Of a DNA stretch of 64,000 bases, positions 26,391 to 35,094 are shown piece by piece (the stretch's first letter is position 1; every line of letters begins with the position of its first letter). Made by a program: the position numbers and the translations under genes. The stretch lies in the NCBI GenBank assembly GCA_001804805.1, contig MHBH01000017.1, positions 62,001-126,000 on the forward strand, read 5' to 3'. Source of the DNA: Lentisphaerae bacterium GWF2_49_21. GTDB lineage: Bacteria > Verrucomicrobiota > Lentisphaeria > Victivallales > GWF2-50-93. The notes beneath the pieces are model-generated. The model was not told the origin of the DNA and did no database searches. It was given only the letters and a program-made list of their open reading frames with translations.

Positions 26391-26442
26391 TTGACACCTT
26401 GCTCTTCCGGTATATAATTACAATATGATTGAACGGTCAATC
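26391..26442 (+). promoter_or_regulatory. Consensus promoter with palindromic operator at the start site
   Basis: TTGACA (26391-26396), 16-base spacer, TATAAT (26413-26418). The expected start of transcription (about 26425) falls next to GATTGA-ACGG-TCAATC (26427-26442), a perfect 6-bp-arm palindrome. Position and symmetry suggest autorepression by the gene that follows. Confidence 0.8.
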
Positions 26443-26457
26443 AAGCAGGAGAAGCCG

Positions 26458-27498
26458 ATGATAGCGACGGTTGAAGACATGAAAAAAAGGCGAAGTGCTG
26501 GCAAAGAGGGCAGGATGACCATCGCCAGGATCGCCGAACTGAGCGGTACTTCCAAGCAGGTCGTTTCAAGCATCCTCGGCGGAGGCAGCTCAAGCTCACG
26601 CTTCAGCCGCAAGACATTCGGGAGAGTCACCGGCATCGCCAGGAAATACAACTATCGTCCGAACAGGACCTCTGTCAATCTTGTCAGTGGCCGTCATGGC
26701 TCGGTTACCGTGCTCTTCAAGGACTTCTACAAGATTCCGTTCAATGCCGTCAACTTTCTGGTCCACCACGCAGAAACCTACGGACAGACGGTCAGCTTCG
26801 AGATCGTAAAGGACAATATTCTTCCGCGCTGCATATCGGAGGATTCCACCGACGGCATAATCCTTTTCGATGATATCGACGAGTTCATACTAAATGCTCT
26901 TCAGAAGTTTGGAGTGCCTCATGTAATCGTAAACACCTGGATCAGGAACCAGCCGAACTCAATAACGTTCGATGAGGAGGGCATGATCAGGTCGGTGTTG
27001 AAGTGTTTTTCTGATTCTGGCAGGAAACTTCCTGTCATTGCCATCGGAAACACGGGATTCTACTGGAACAAGATCAGGCTTGAAACGGTGCTTGCCGAAT
27101 ATCATGAATTTGGTCTTCAAAGGCCAATAATACTGGATGCTCCTGGCGAAGATGATCCAGCCAAGGCCATGGAAAGTATCTTTGCTGGAAATTCCAAAGT
27201 CGATTGCCTGTTCGTCGGCGAGGATTTCAACCGCTATGTGCTGCTGCTGGACAAGCTGCGCAGGAACAGGGACTTTACGATCGCGTATGTGTATTCAGCC
27301 AACAGCTATTTCAATTTCCCGGCGGTTGACTTCTCCATCCACCAGAAGGAGGTTCCTGAGAAGGCGATTGACCTCTTGAACCAGATAATCAAAGGGGAAA
27401 AGCCAAGTGGTCCGGTGACGATGCCCTATAACATGAACTTCTCATCCGGGAAACCAGATGATGTGAATTGCATTTCTGGAGCGAATCTGATAAAATAG
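26458..27498 (+). CDS. LacI-type transcriptional regulator, diverged sensor domain
   Basis: 346 residues from ATG 26458, chosen because AGGAG lies 8 bases upstream. An ATG at 26425 falls at the predicted transcript start and lacks a ribosome site. The HTH is MTIARIAELSGTSKQVVSSILGGG and the hinge segment NYRPNRTSVNLVSG. The rest looks like a periplasmic-binding-protein-fold sensor (DGIILFDDIDEF). It probably represses itself through the palindrome in its leader. It stands between the deoC operon and the pseudopilin/GH9 genes. Confidence 0.88.
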   Translation: MIATVEDMKKRRSAGKEGRMTIARIAELSGTSKQVVSSILGGGSSSSRFSRKTFGRVTGIARKYNYRPNRTSVNLVSGRHGSVTVLFKDFYKIPFNAVNFLVHHAETYGQTVSFEIVKDNILPRCISEDSTDGIILFDDIDEFILNALQKFGVPHVIVNTWIRNQPNSITFDEEGMIRSVLKCFSDSGRKLPVIAIGNTGFYWNKIRLETVLAEYHEFGLQRPIILDAPGEDDPAKAMESIFAGNSKVDCLFVGEDFNRYVLLLDKLRRNRDFTIAYVYSANSYFNFPAVDFSIHQKEVPEKAIDLLNQIIKGEKPSGPVTMPYNMNFSSGKPDDVNCISGANLIK

Positions 27499-27515
27499 AT
27501 TAGGAGTTTTATAGA

Positions 27516-28355
27516 ATGGGAAAAAAAACCACACTGCTCGAGCTGCTTGCCGTGCCAGCAGTAGCTCGAAGAGCGAAGGCAAGCTCAAGAGCGTTTACGC
27601 TCATTGAGCTGTTGGTCGCTGTGCCCGCCATAGCTACCCCGCGACTGCGGGGAGCGACGGCGAGAGCAACTCGATTTACCTTGATCGAGTTGCTCGTGGT
27701 GATTGCGATCATCGCAATCCTTGCGGCGATGCTCCTCCCTGCACTTAAGAATGCCAAGGACACAGCCAATGCCACCCTCTGCAGGAGCAATCTCAGGCAG
27801 TGCGGACTTGCCGGTTCATCCTATGCATATGACAACAACAGCTGGTTCTATGAATGCTATGATAACTGGAACGGCTGGTCGGGGTTGGTCATCGATGGCA
27901 ATTACCTGCCAGCAAAGCCAGCCGTGGCTCAATGCCCTTCGGAGATACCGTTCGTTTACAACAATGTGTTCACTACCTATGGTGCAGGTTATCGTGTGCA
28001 TGAAAACATGGCTGGCGGCATGCCAGCTTCCGACAAGCCATTCCCGAGTTTTTCCATATCATTCCCCAGCGGAACCACTGGAGCCTTGAGGAACCTCAAT
28101 AAGATCAGAATGCCGGAAAAATATGTCTTCCTTCTGGATACATGGTCGAAGGGTACTACCTCTCAGATGTGCGATCCCCAGGCTACAGGTACCAACCAAT
28201 GGGCTTATCCCGCTTTGCGCCACATGAAATCCTGCAATGCAGTCTTCTGGGACTTCCATGTTGATTCGATGAAAGGCGAGGATTTGAAGGATAGAAGGTG
28301 GGCCTCGGCATATATCGGTTCAGCAGGAATATATATCGGCCCCAATCCGCTCTGA
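27516..28355 (+). CDS. Pseudopilin-like secreted protein with triple leader motif
   Basis: 279 residues; AGGAG lies 10 bases before the ATG. The prepilin methylation/cleavage motif occurs three times in the first 70 residues: TLLELLAV (degenerate), [10 protein letters not shown] and finally the full [19 protein letters not shown]. The first two are separated by basic linkers ([21 protein letters not shown]). The globular part ends with an H-X9-D variant ([13 protein letters not shown]). This family is very abundant in Lentisphaerota and Planctomycetota and is thought to be membrane-anchored or pilus-like; individual roles are unknown. Its closest local relative is the next gene. Confidence 0.85.
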   Translation: MGKKTTLLELLAVPAVARRAKASSRAFTLIELLVAVPAIATPRLRGATARATRFTLIELLVVIAIIAILAAMLLPALKNAKDTANATLCRSNLRQCGLAGSSYAYDNNSWFYECYDNWNGWSGLVIDGNYLPAKPAVAQCPSEIPFVYNNVFTTYGAGYRVHENMAGGMPASDKPFPSFSISFPSGTTGALRNLNKIRMPEKYVFLLDTWSKGTTSQMCDPQATGTNQWAYPALRHMKSCNAVFWDFHVDSMKGEDLKDRRWASAYIGSAGIYIGPNPL

Positions 28356-28382
28356 ATCATTTTTCAATCCAAGGAGGAATAT

Positions 28383-29339
28383 TTGAACAGGTCAACCATA
28401 TACATTGCCAATTGCCGATTTCCGATTGTCGATTTAGGATTTAGAATTAAAAATAGAAATTGTATAAATAAAATTGGAAATCGGCAATTGGCAATTGGAA
28501 ATGCGTTCACACTTGCCCAACTGCTCGTGGCCTGCCAGCCGACGTGTCCCTCGAAGCTCTCTTGGCGAAGTGGGAAGTTACCCGTTCGGGGACGTAGGCC
28601 AATTCAAACAAAGTTTACTTTGATTGAATTGCTTGTGGTCATTGCGATCATCGCAATCCTCGCGTCCCTCCTTCTTCCCGCCCTCAAAAAAGCGAAGGAG
28701 ACGGCCAAGGCCGTTGTCTGCAAGAGCAACCTCAGGCAGTCCTCGCTTACCCAGACCACTTATGCATTTGACAATGACAGTTTCGTCTATGAGAGCTGTG
28801 AGAACTTCTGGGGCTGGTCATATCGCCTTGTCGAAAATAACTACCTGAATCAGAATCCCGATGTCGCGGTCTGCCCTTCCGAAGTACCATTCAGCTACAA
28901 GGATGTATATGGCACCTACGGAGCCGGTTATGCGGTCAGCGAGAACATGATGTATCCTCCGATCGGCTGGCCCACTTTCCCCGGCGCTGACAAACCTTAT
29001 ACGAGTCTTACCCTTCAGTGGGGGAGTACTTGGCAGCTCTCATTCCTGAGGAACCTCAACCAGATTGGAAAGCCTGTCAAATACGTGTCACTGCTTGATA
29101 CCTGGGCCCAGGGAACACAGCCACACGAAAAACGGCAGGTGTGCAATCCGTAGTCGACAACAGTAAGCAACCCATGGACCTTTCCGGCGAGAAGGCATTT
29201 GGGTTCATGCAATGCCGTGATGTGGGACAACCATGTTGAATCGCTGGATGCGCAGGGGCTCAAGGACAGGTGCTGGTTTGCCTCGTATCTTGGTTCGAAT
29301 GGCGTCTATGCCGGAGCAAGTTCCCCGATCCTGCATTAG
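28383..29339 (+). pseudogene. Pseudopilin-like gene interrupted by an in-frame amber codon
   Basis: TTG start with AAGGAGG 6 bases upstream. The frame stops at TAG 29151-29153 after 256 residues but continues in the same frame for 61 more codons to the TAG at 29337-29339. The continuation (SCNAVMWDNHVESL ... LKDRCWFASYLGSNGVY) matches the end of the preceding gene ([14 protein letters not shown] ... [17 protein letters not shown]). The TAG aligns with a Gln (CAG) in the sister protein, so one C-to-T change explains it. The leader is long and composite: an incomplete motif FTLAQLLV, a linker, then [15 protein letters not shown]. Other explanations are a sequencing error or stop readthrough. 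Confidence 0.8.
28404..28495. repeat. 20-bp perfect inverted repeat inside the leader-coding region
   Basis: The left arm (28404-28423) begins ATTGCCAATTGCCG and its exact reverse complement is at 28476-28495. The 52-base AT-rich spacer lies between them. Both arms are translated as part of the pseudopilin leader. Related words (TTTCCAATTTCCAATTGCCG) recur at 42843-42862 in another pseudopilin leader. Confidence 0.9.
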
Positions 29340-29398
29340 ATGCTGTCGTGCAGAAATATTTCCGCGCGAGATTATCTATGATTGATTGTCCGGCATTC

Positions 29399-29530
29399 GT
29401 TGGAGTTCACAGCTTTAGCGTGTCTTGAATATTGTTGGTAGTAGCGCAATTTATTGCGCGTTCTTGAAATGGGGAAACGGCGAATAAATTCGCCTACTAC
29501 GAGCAAAATACACACGCTGTGAACTCCAAC
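29399..29530. repeat. 132-bp doubly nested palindromic repeat
   Basis: A 15-bp perfect outer stem (GTTGGAGTTCACAGC / GCTGTGAACTCCAAC) encloses inner arms GTAGTAG / CTACTAC, which enclose hairpins GCGCAA...TTGCGC (29444-29459) and GGCGAAT...ATTCGCC (29479-29494). It separates the interrupted pseudopilin gene from the GH9 gene, whose ATG follows 26 bases later, so the palindrome lies in its leader or promoter. Apart from it, 29340-29556 shows no gene. Confidence 0.92.
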
Positions 29531-29556
29531 TATATTTAAAACAAGGAGTATGTAAG

Positions 29557-32500
29557 ATGATTCGATTCCTCTGCCGTAGCTGCGGAGTATTTGCTTTTGC
29601 GGCTGTCATGATGATTCAGTTCGCGGTCCAGGCCCAGCAGACGCCGAAGGCTGATGCGCCATTCGTGATAAGCGAGTTCGATGCGCCTTTCCTTTTTTCC
29701 TATCTTTCCTGGAAGGATCTGGTGAAGGTTGAAAATGGAAAAGCTGTACTGAAAGGATTGAAGTGCGACGGCGGAGCTGGTGTCAATGCGATATTGGATC
29801 TCTCCTCCCATGCCAAAGAATCCCCTGCGCTAAAATTAAGGGCCAGACCTGAGAACAGTGCGAAGTCCATCAGGATGATCCTTCTCGATGCCGATGGCCG
29901 CAGCGGGCTCTGGGAGTTCGCGCTTCCGAAGCCGGGTGATGAATTTGTCGTAGTCACTCCCAAGGGTGCTGTCCCACTTTCGAAACCGAATATTCTGGAG
30001 AACAAGAAGAATCCGGAAAATCCGGGAGTCCTTGATCTCGCACGTATCACCCAGTACCAGCTCCTCGGTGACTGGGGGAAGGGGGTCATTGACGTAGAAG
30101 TGGATGCCGTTGTCCTTGTCGTTCCTGATGCGAAACTGCTTGCTGAACGCGAGGCTTTTGCAAAGCAGGAGGCCGAAGCTGCAGCGCTCAAGGTGAAACG
30201 CGATGCGGAGGAGAAGGAGCGCGCAGGCAAGATAAAAGAGGAGATGATAAAAAAATACAGCGTCCGGTCTGAACGTTCGCCGGAAGTCGTGCATGTCTCT
30301 CTTGCTGCGCCGGACATGCTTTCCCTTGTGATCGAAGCGCAGAGGATTGGCAATGTCAAGCTTTCAAAGTATGAGCCGCAGTCTGGAGACGTCAAGAAGG
30401 AGGAGAAGTGGAGCGATGGAACCATAAGGCGTGCAAAGCTTGTCCGTGGAGGCAAGGAGGCCGGATGGCTCCAGGGGAAGAATCTTGAATGGTTCTCTAC
30501 CTTCGAGTCCATCGAAGGCGATCCGCTGCTGGAGTTCCATGCCGACAGTCCGGCAAACTATACAATCTCTTCCACAGATGATGAGTCGTATAAGACTGGT
30601 CTCAAGCCGCTGGCGGTTTATCGCAAGAGCATGCCTGTTGACTGGAAGTTGTCAGGAGAAACAAATTTCCCGATGAGGCATACGGTCTATCTCAAATCCC
30701 CGAAACCTTTCATTTCCGGAAAGACATATTCGGTTTCAATAAATGCCCTGAATGTCAAAAATCCAGACCAGTCATTCAAGGCCGACCTGCAGAATCTCCG
30801 GAGCGAATCAGTCCACGTCAACCAGATCGGATATCGTCCTGACGATCCGGTGAAACGTGCGTTCCTCTCAGCCTGGCTGGGCACAGGAGGCCCATGCAAA
30901 TTCCCAGAAGGTTTGAAATTCTCGATCCTGCAGGTTTCCGACAGCAAAGCGGTTCTTTCCGGAAATCTCGAACGCATTCTGGAGGTCGCTGGCAAGGAGG
31001 ACCTCTACAACAAAGGCCAGAAGAATTTCAGCGGTACGGAAGTCTGGAGGATGGATTTCAGCAGTTTCAATACGCCGGGCAAGTACAGGATTTTTGTGGA
31101 AGGTGTCGGCTGCAGCTATCCTTTCGAGATAGCGGAGAATGTCTGGGAGAAGGCTTTCCTGATCCAGATGAAAGGCCTCTACAACAACCGTAGCGGTATC
31201 GAACTTGGTCCGCCGTATTCAGATTTTAAGAAACCTCGCGATTTCAATCCCGCGGATGGCGCAGTAGTTACACGGACGACATATGATGTCCTGATGAATG
31301 GAAACGAGGATTTCGAAGGTATTGCCAAGGGCGATACCGGCGAGGCTGTCAAGGACGCCTGGGGCGGCTATCATGACGCCGGAGACTGGAATCCGCGCCG
31401 CGTCACGCACATGAAGACAACCATGGCACAGCTCGAGATGGTTGAACTCTATCCGAAATATTTCAATTCCCTGAAACTTAATATTCCGCCGATGACAGGA
31501 GTTCCGGACATCATCACGGAAGCCCTCTTCGAGATTGACTGTTTCAAGAGACTGCAGCTTCCTGACGGTGGGATACCGTATGGAATCGAGACAAAAGGAG
31601 ATCCAGCTCCGGGAGAGCTCAGCTGGCTTACTTCCCAGCATGCATATGTGACCGCGCCTAACATCCGTGATTCCTGGTTCTACGCTTCTGTTGCAGCACG
31701 TGCGGCGAAAGTCCTGAAGCCTATAAAACCGGAATTCGCGAAAGTCTATGAGGACAGCGCCATCAAGGCGTTCAACTGGGCTGAAGCCGATTATGCTAAA
31801 AGGACTGCCGACGGTACTTTGTCCAAGCTGAAGGAGCTTTGGGTTGCAACTGACGCAAGAAATCTTTCGGCGCTGATTCTCTATGATATTACAGGCGACA
31901 AGAAGTACCATGATGTCTTCCTGCAGTCCACCTGCCTGAAAGATCCGAAGACCGACGTCTTCTGGTGGGGGAAGCATGTTCAGTGCGACGCAGCGTTCCT
32001 CTATGCAAGGATGGATGACGCAAAAGTCGATCCTGAAATCAAGAAGAACGCCTTGGCTGCCGTCATCAAGCAGGCTGACAGATCGCTGGCATATGCTTCA
32101 GGAAACGCTTTCAACCTGACATCTATGGACAAAGGCAGGCCGATGTTCATGGGCTTTTTCAGCACTTCTGGAGGAACTGAACTTGCGCGCGCCCATTTCC
32201 TGACAGGAAAGGAAGAATACCTGAAGGGTGCCGTGCAGTCCTGCCAGTTCCAGTCGGGCTGCAATCCGAACAACATCGTCTATACGACAGGACTTGGTGC
32301 GAATCCCGTAAAGAATCCGCTCCATCTTGATTCGCGTTCGAGCGGACAGCAGGTGCCAGTGGGATTCACGGTGTTCGGGAATGTCGACTACTGGAACTGG
32401 AAGGGCGGTTTCTTCGACTGGCCTATCGCCCAGCACTTGAGCAAGCCGAACATCTGCTGGCCGAATCCCTATGACTGGCCATTGACAGAAGCCTACTTCG

Positions 32501-32604
32501 ACATATTCCTCTTCGTGTCCATGAACGAATTCGTAGTTGACACCTGGGCGCCAAACGTCTTCGTCTGGGGATATCTGTCGGCACGCCCCGCCGCAGGTAA
32601 GTAA
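29557..32604 (+). CDS. Secreted GH9 endoglucanase-type enzyme with long N-terminal extension
   Basis: 1015 residues with a Sec signal peptide ending near VQAQQ. Residues ~30-205 form a beta domain of unknown type. A short charged helix follows (EAAALKVKRDAEEKERAGK, ~208-232), then another beta domain, then the Ig-like cellulase domain beginning HVNQIGYRPDDP. The GH9 barrel shows the catalytic pair in YHDAGDW (Asp607/Asp610) and the proton donor in SMNEFVVDTWAPN (Glu991). GH9 enzymes invert beta-1,4-glucan or related bonds outside the cell. Ribosome site AAGGAG. It follows two pseudopilin-type genes on the same strand. Confidence 0.9.
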   Translation: MIRFLCRSCGVFAFAAVMMIQFAVQAQQTPKADAPFVISEFDAPFLFSYLSWKDLVKVENGKAVLKGLKCDGGAGVNAILDLSSHAKESPALKLRARPENSAKSIRMILLDADGRSGLWEFALPKPGDEFVVVTPKGAVPLSKPNILENKKNPENPGVLDLARITQYQLLGDWGKGVIDVEVDAVVLVVPDAKLLAEREAFAKQEAEAAALKVKRDAEEKERAGKIKEEMIKKYSVRSERSPEVVHVSLAAPDMLSLVIEAQRIGNVKLSKYEPQSGDVKKEEKWSDGTIRRAKLVRGGKEAGWLQGKNLEWFSTFESIEGDPLLEFHADSPANYTISSTDDESYKTGLKPLAVYRKSMPVDWKLSGETNFPMRHTVYLKSPKPFISGKTYSVSINALNVKNPDQSFKADLQNLRSESVHVNQIGYRPDDPVKRAFLSAWLGTGGPCKFPEGLKFSILQVSDSKAVLSGNLERILEVAGKEDLYNKGQKNFSGTEVWRMDFSSFNTPGKYRIFVEGVGCSYPFEIAENVWEKAFLIQMKGLYNNRSGIELGPPYSDFKKPRDFNPADGAVVTRTTYDVLMNGNEDFEGIAKGDTGEAVKDAWGGYHDAGDWNPRRVTHMKTTMAQLEMVELYPKYFNSLKLNIPPMTGVPDIITEALFEIDCFKRLQLPDGGIPYGIETKGDPAPGELSWLTSQHAYVTAPNIRDSWFYASVAARAAKVLKPIKPEFAKVYEDSAIKAFNWAEADYAKRTADGTLSKLKELWVATDARNLSALILYDITGDKKYHDVFLQSTCLKDPKTDVFWWGKHVQCDAAFLYARMDDAKVDPEIKKNALAAVIKQADRSLAYASGNAFNLTSMDKGRPMFMGFFSTSGGTELARAHFLTGKEEYLKGAVQSCQFQSGCNPNNIVYTTGLGANPVKNPLHLDSRSSGQQVPVGFTVFGNVDYWNWKGGFFDWPIAQHLSKPNICWPNPYDWPLTEAYFDIFLFVSMNEFVVDTWAPNVFVWGYLSARPAAGK

Positions 32605-32630
32605 ATTCGGATAGAACGTCCCGTGATCTC

Positions 32631-33026
32631 CTACGGCGTTTCGCCGTTTGGAGTAGCTGATAGTTCTGGTTTGCTCATATCTTCATGTTTCTTTAGAAAT
32701 TCTTTTGCTTCTAAATAAAATTCCTGCATGTTTTTTGCCGGATTTGGATGTTTTATCTTAAAGTTTTCGTATTCTTGAATAAAGCTTTTTACAGTAAGCA
32801 AGGAAATCCTTTTTGCATTTTTATTACTTTCCGGTGTGTTTTTCTCAATTTCCTTAATAACCTTTTGACATGTGTCCTGCAAATTCATTAAAACTATTAC
32901 TGGAGTAGAATCACGTTGCGCAATTAGACGGGATGTCTCATAGGCACGGTAAATATGCCATCCAATAGAAGCAATAACTATCCCAGTTAATATGCCTACA
33001 AAATAGTTAGTAAATTCCGACTTCAT
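32631..33026 (-). CDS. Small membrane-anchored hypothetical protein
   Basis: 131 residues with one N-terminal transmembrane helix (about residues 8-25) and a charged helical tail (IKEIEKNTPESNKNAKR). No family recognised. Its DNA is visibly more AT-rich than neighbouring genes, which may point to transfer. The stop lies in a hairpin (ACGGCG-TTT-CGCCGT, 32633-32647) shared with the end of the convergent GH9 gene, possibly a two-way terminator. Confidence 0.6.
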   Translation of the reverse strand: MKSEFTNYFVGILTGIVIASIGWHIYRAYETSRLIAQRDSTPVIVLMNLQDTCQKVIKEIEKNTPESNKNAKRISLLTVKSFIQEYENFKIKHPNPAKNMQEFYLEAKEFLKKHEDMSKPELSATPNGETP

Positions 33027-33231
33027 ATATTTGTTCCAGAACTGTTATTATACGCAATTGCGATTTTTTATAAAATAGCACTTTTTTCAGTGCAATACAA
33101 TACACATAAGACGCTTGGAATCTGGGAAAACCAATTCAAAGTAGTAAATCATGATGCCGGAAATTGCGCATAACTTAGGAAACTATTGATTCGGTGGGTA
33201 ATCAGCTTGCATTTCAGTCACGCTCTTCAAT

Positions 33232-33444
33232 GTCGCCGCCCTGCGGGGACTTTTTTCTTTTTACCTTATTGTTTTCCCAGGGCTTTCGCCCTGGGCTACA
33301 ACATGCCGCCCTCTGCGAGGGCTGAAGACAGAATCTGATTCCATGGGAAGCCTCCGAAGGATGGCGATATATTGTAGCCCATGGGCGTTAGCCATGGGAC
33401 ATGTGTGGGGAAAAATGTAATCCGAGTCCCCGCAGGGAGGCGAC
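33232..33444. repeat. 213-bp multi-hairpin palindromic element
   Basis: Outer 19-bp arms (33232-33250 and 33426-33444, GTCGCCGCCCTGCGGGGAC type) pair with one mismatch. Inside are CCCAGGGCTTTCGCCCTGGG followed by CTACAA (33276-33301), GCCCTC-TGC-GAGGGC (about 33307-33321), and TTGTAG followed by CCCATGGGCGTTAGCCATGGG (33372-33398). CTACAA and TTGTAG pair with each other. A left-half fragment of the ~86-bp repeat (AAGAACAGCCCTTGTGAGC) begins at 33447. The AT-rich 33027-33231 shows no gene. Confidence 0.9.
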
Positions 33445-33532
33445 ATAAGAACAGCCCTTGTGAGCTCGCGAATTATTGCTTCGGAAGATAATTAACTTGC
33501 ATGGCTGTCCCCTGTCATCTGTCTTCTTCCGG

Positions 33533-34945
33533 TCACTCGTCAATCACCCAGACTTCGACTTTCTTGAATGCGGGATCAGCGGCAATTTCTACGCCGCTTG
33601 CAAGGACAGCTTCCTCGTCCGGAATGAGCGGATAGAGGCACCAGCCTCCCCATCTCGGACCAAATCCTGTCCATTTGTGGATACGTTCAACTTCGAATTC
33701 CTTTTTCCCGCCGTCCTTGAGGAGGAAGCTTATCTTTGGGACATAGCCTTTTGCGAATCCGCCGGACTGCTGGAGCCTGACCGCTGCAACCTTCATAGGT
33801 TTCTCGAGTTTTATCTCTGGTGCGTAATTTCCTTCGTATCCGATTTTCACCCTGGGTTTCGGAATTGCATTTGGCTTTCCAAGTACAGGAGTCGTGATCC
33901 ATGCCTTGTCACCTTGGCGGTATATGAGACCGTCCTTGGGAGCTTCAAGTTTTACACTCTCCGGAATTCCTTCGAGCAGTATCGTGAGACGCGATTCGAT
34001 TGCGTTGGCAGGGAGGCTTAGCGTGACTTTTCCGGCGGCGGCTTCGACTTTTGCGGATTTCGCAGAGAGGGCATAGCTGACAAGGGCGGATGTCGGGGCG
34101 CACCATACGTTGTCGGCTCCATTTGCGCCGTACTTGTCTGAAATCGTCTTCAGTCTTTCCTGCCACGCCTTGTAGTTTACGGTATCCTTCTTGTCGATCC
34201 CGTGGGAGAAGTCTATGTGCAGGGTTCCTTCCTTGATATCCTTGGGGAACTGTCCGAGCGGATCCATGTTCTTGTCCCCACCAAGTCCGTCGAGATTGCT
34301 CCTGCAGAGTTCGAGCGGATCGAATTTTGGGTCAAAAACGGAGGCGGCGCTGCTGCCGCTGCAGCGTGAGCCTGCGAGAAGGTTGAACTCCTTCAGGAAC
34401 GGCTTATAATTGTAGTCGCCGGACGGATAGACGAAAGTGAGCGGGGCCTTCTTGTCGGCATAGACGTAGTGTGAGAAGACAGCCTGGCTCCAGAAAAGTT
34501 CGCGCTTGAACTGGTCGGGGGAAAGCAGCTTGGTCTTGTCCCAATGGATTCCGGTGTGCCAGAAGCTGTGGTTCGTGATGTCCCATCCTTTTGAAATGAG
34601 CTCCTTCACGTCCTCCCAGGAAAGGATGGTGTTGTTTCCGCCTGCCATGTTGCAGACCATTACGGCGACATTGCCGACGAAATGCATTTCCTTTCCGCTC
34701 TTGACTCCCGGAGGCGCGTCGGTAAACTTATACTCCGCGAAAAGAGGCTGGGCGATGTTCTTTGCGAGGATTCCTCCATCATCGAGTTCGACGGTGTATG
34801 CCCAGGTTTTACCGAACAGGAAAGGTGAGACGGATGCTTTTGGCTTTGCATCACCGCTCCAGGAATATTCCCATTTGATGTCCTGCGCGGAAACTGCGAG
34901 AGTCGCAAAGTACAGGGCGAAAATACCGGTGAATGTCTTGATCAT
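33533..34945 (-). CDS. Secreted polysaccharide deacetylase-like protein (CE4/NodB type)
   Basis: 470 residues with a signal peptide cut after AVSAQ. NodB-type metal and catalytic residues are visible: the Asp pair in YTVELDDGG (Asp55/Asp56) and the metal-binding histidines in NHSFWH (His126/His130), followed by FVYPSGDYN where the family has its Arg/Pro-Gly motif. Residues after ~290 form an added beta domain (GKVTLSLPANAIES) of unknown role. CE4 enzymes remove acetyl groups from chitin, xylan or peptidoglycan. It is the last gene of a minus-strand block starting near 43 kb. Ribosome site GAGGT. Confidence 0.8.
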   Translation of the reverse strand: MIKTFTGIFALYFATLAVSAQDIKWEYSWSGDAKPKASVSPFLFGKTWAYTVELDDGGILAKNIAQPLFAEYKFTDAPPGVKSGKEMHFVGNVAVMVCNMAGGNNTILSWEDVKELISKGWDITNHSFWHTGIHWDKTKLLSPDQFKRELFWSQAVFSHYVYADKKAPLTFVYPSGDYNYKPFLKEFNLLAGSRCSGSSAASVFDPKFDPLELCRSNLDGLGGDKNMDPLGQFPKDIKEGTLHIDFSHGIDKKDTVNYKAWQERLKTISDKYGANGADNVWCAPTSALVSYALSAKSAKVEAAAGKVTLSLPANAIESRLTILLEGIPESVKLEAPKDGLIYRQGDKAWITTPVLGKPNAIPKPRVKIGYEGNYAPEIKLEKPMKVAAVRLQQSGGFAKGYVPKISFLLKDGGKKEFEVERIHKWTGFGPRWGGWCLYPLIPDEEAVLASGVEIAADPAFKKVEVWVIDE

Positions 34946-34966
34946 TTTATACCTCGTTAATTATTT

Positions 34967-35094
34967 GCCGGCAAGATGCCGGCGCTCCGTTTACTAATTC
35001 GATGTTGGAAGTTCAATGTTGAATGTTCGACGTTCATTTTTTACACAGGCAAGATGCCTGTATTTGCCAAAAGAGGCAGACAGGAATGTCTGCC
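34967..35094. repeat. Cluster of short hairpin repeats between two secreted-protein genes
   Basis: GCCGGC-AAGAT-GCCGGC with flanking GCTCC (34967-34988) is the exact inverse of 11052-11073. CAGGC-AAGAT-GCCTG (35046-35060) reuses the loop word AAGAT. GGCAGACA-GGAA-TGTCTGCC (35075-35094) abuts the stop codon of the mutarotase-like gene. Between them lies a run of TTCGATGTT/TTCAATGTT words (34998-35036). Confidence 0.88.

Noticed and set aside
28383-29339. Frameshift as the cause of the interruption
   Set aside because: The continuation after the TAG is in the same reading frame, so a base substitution rather than an insertion or deletion explains it.
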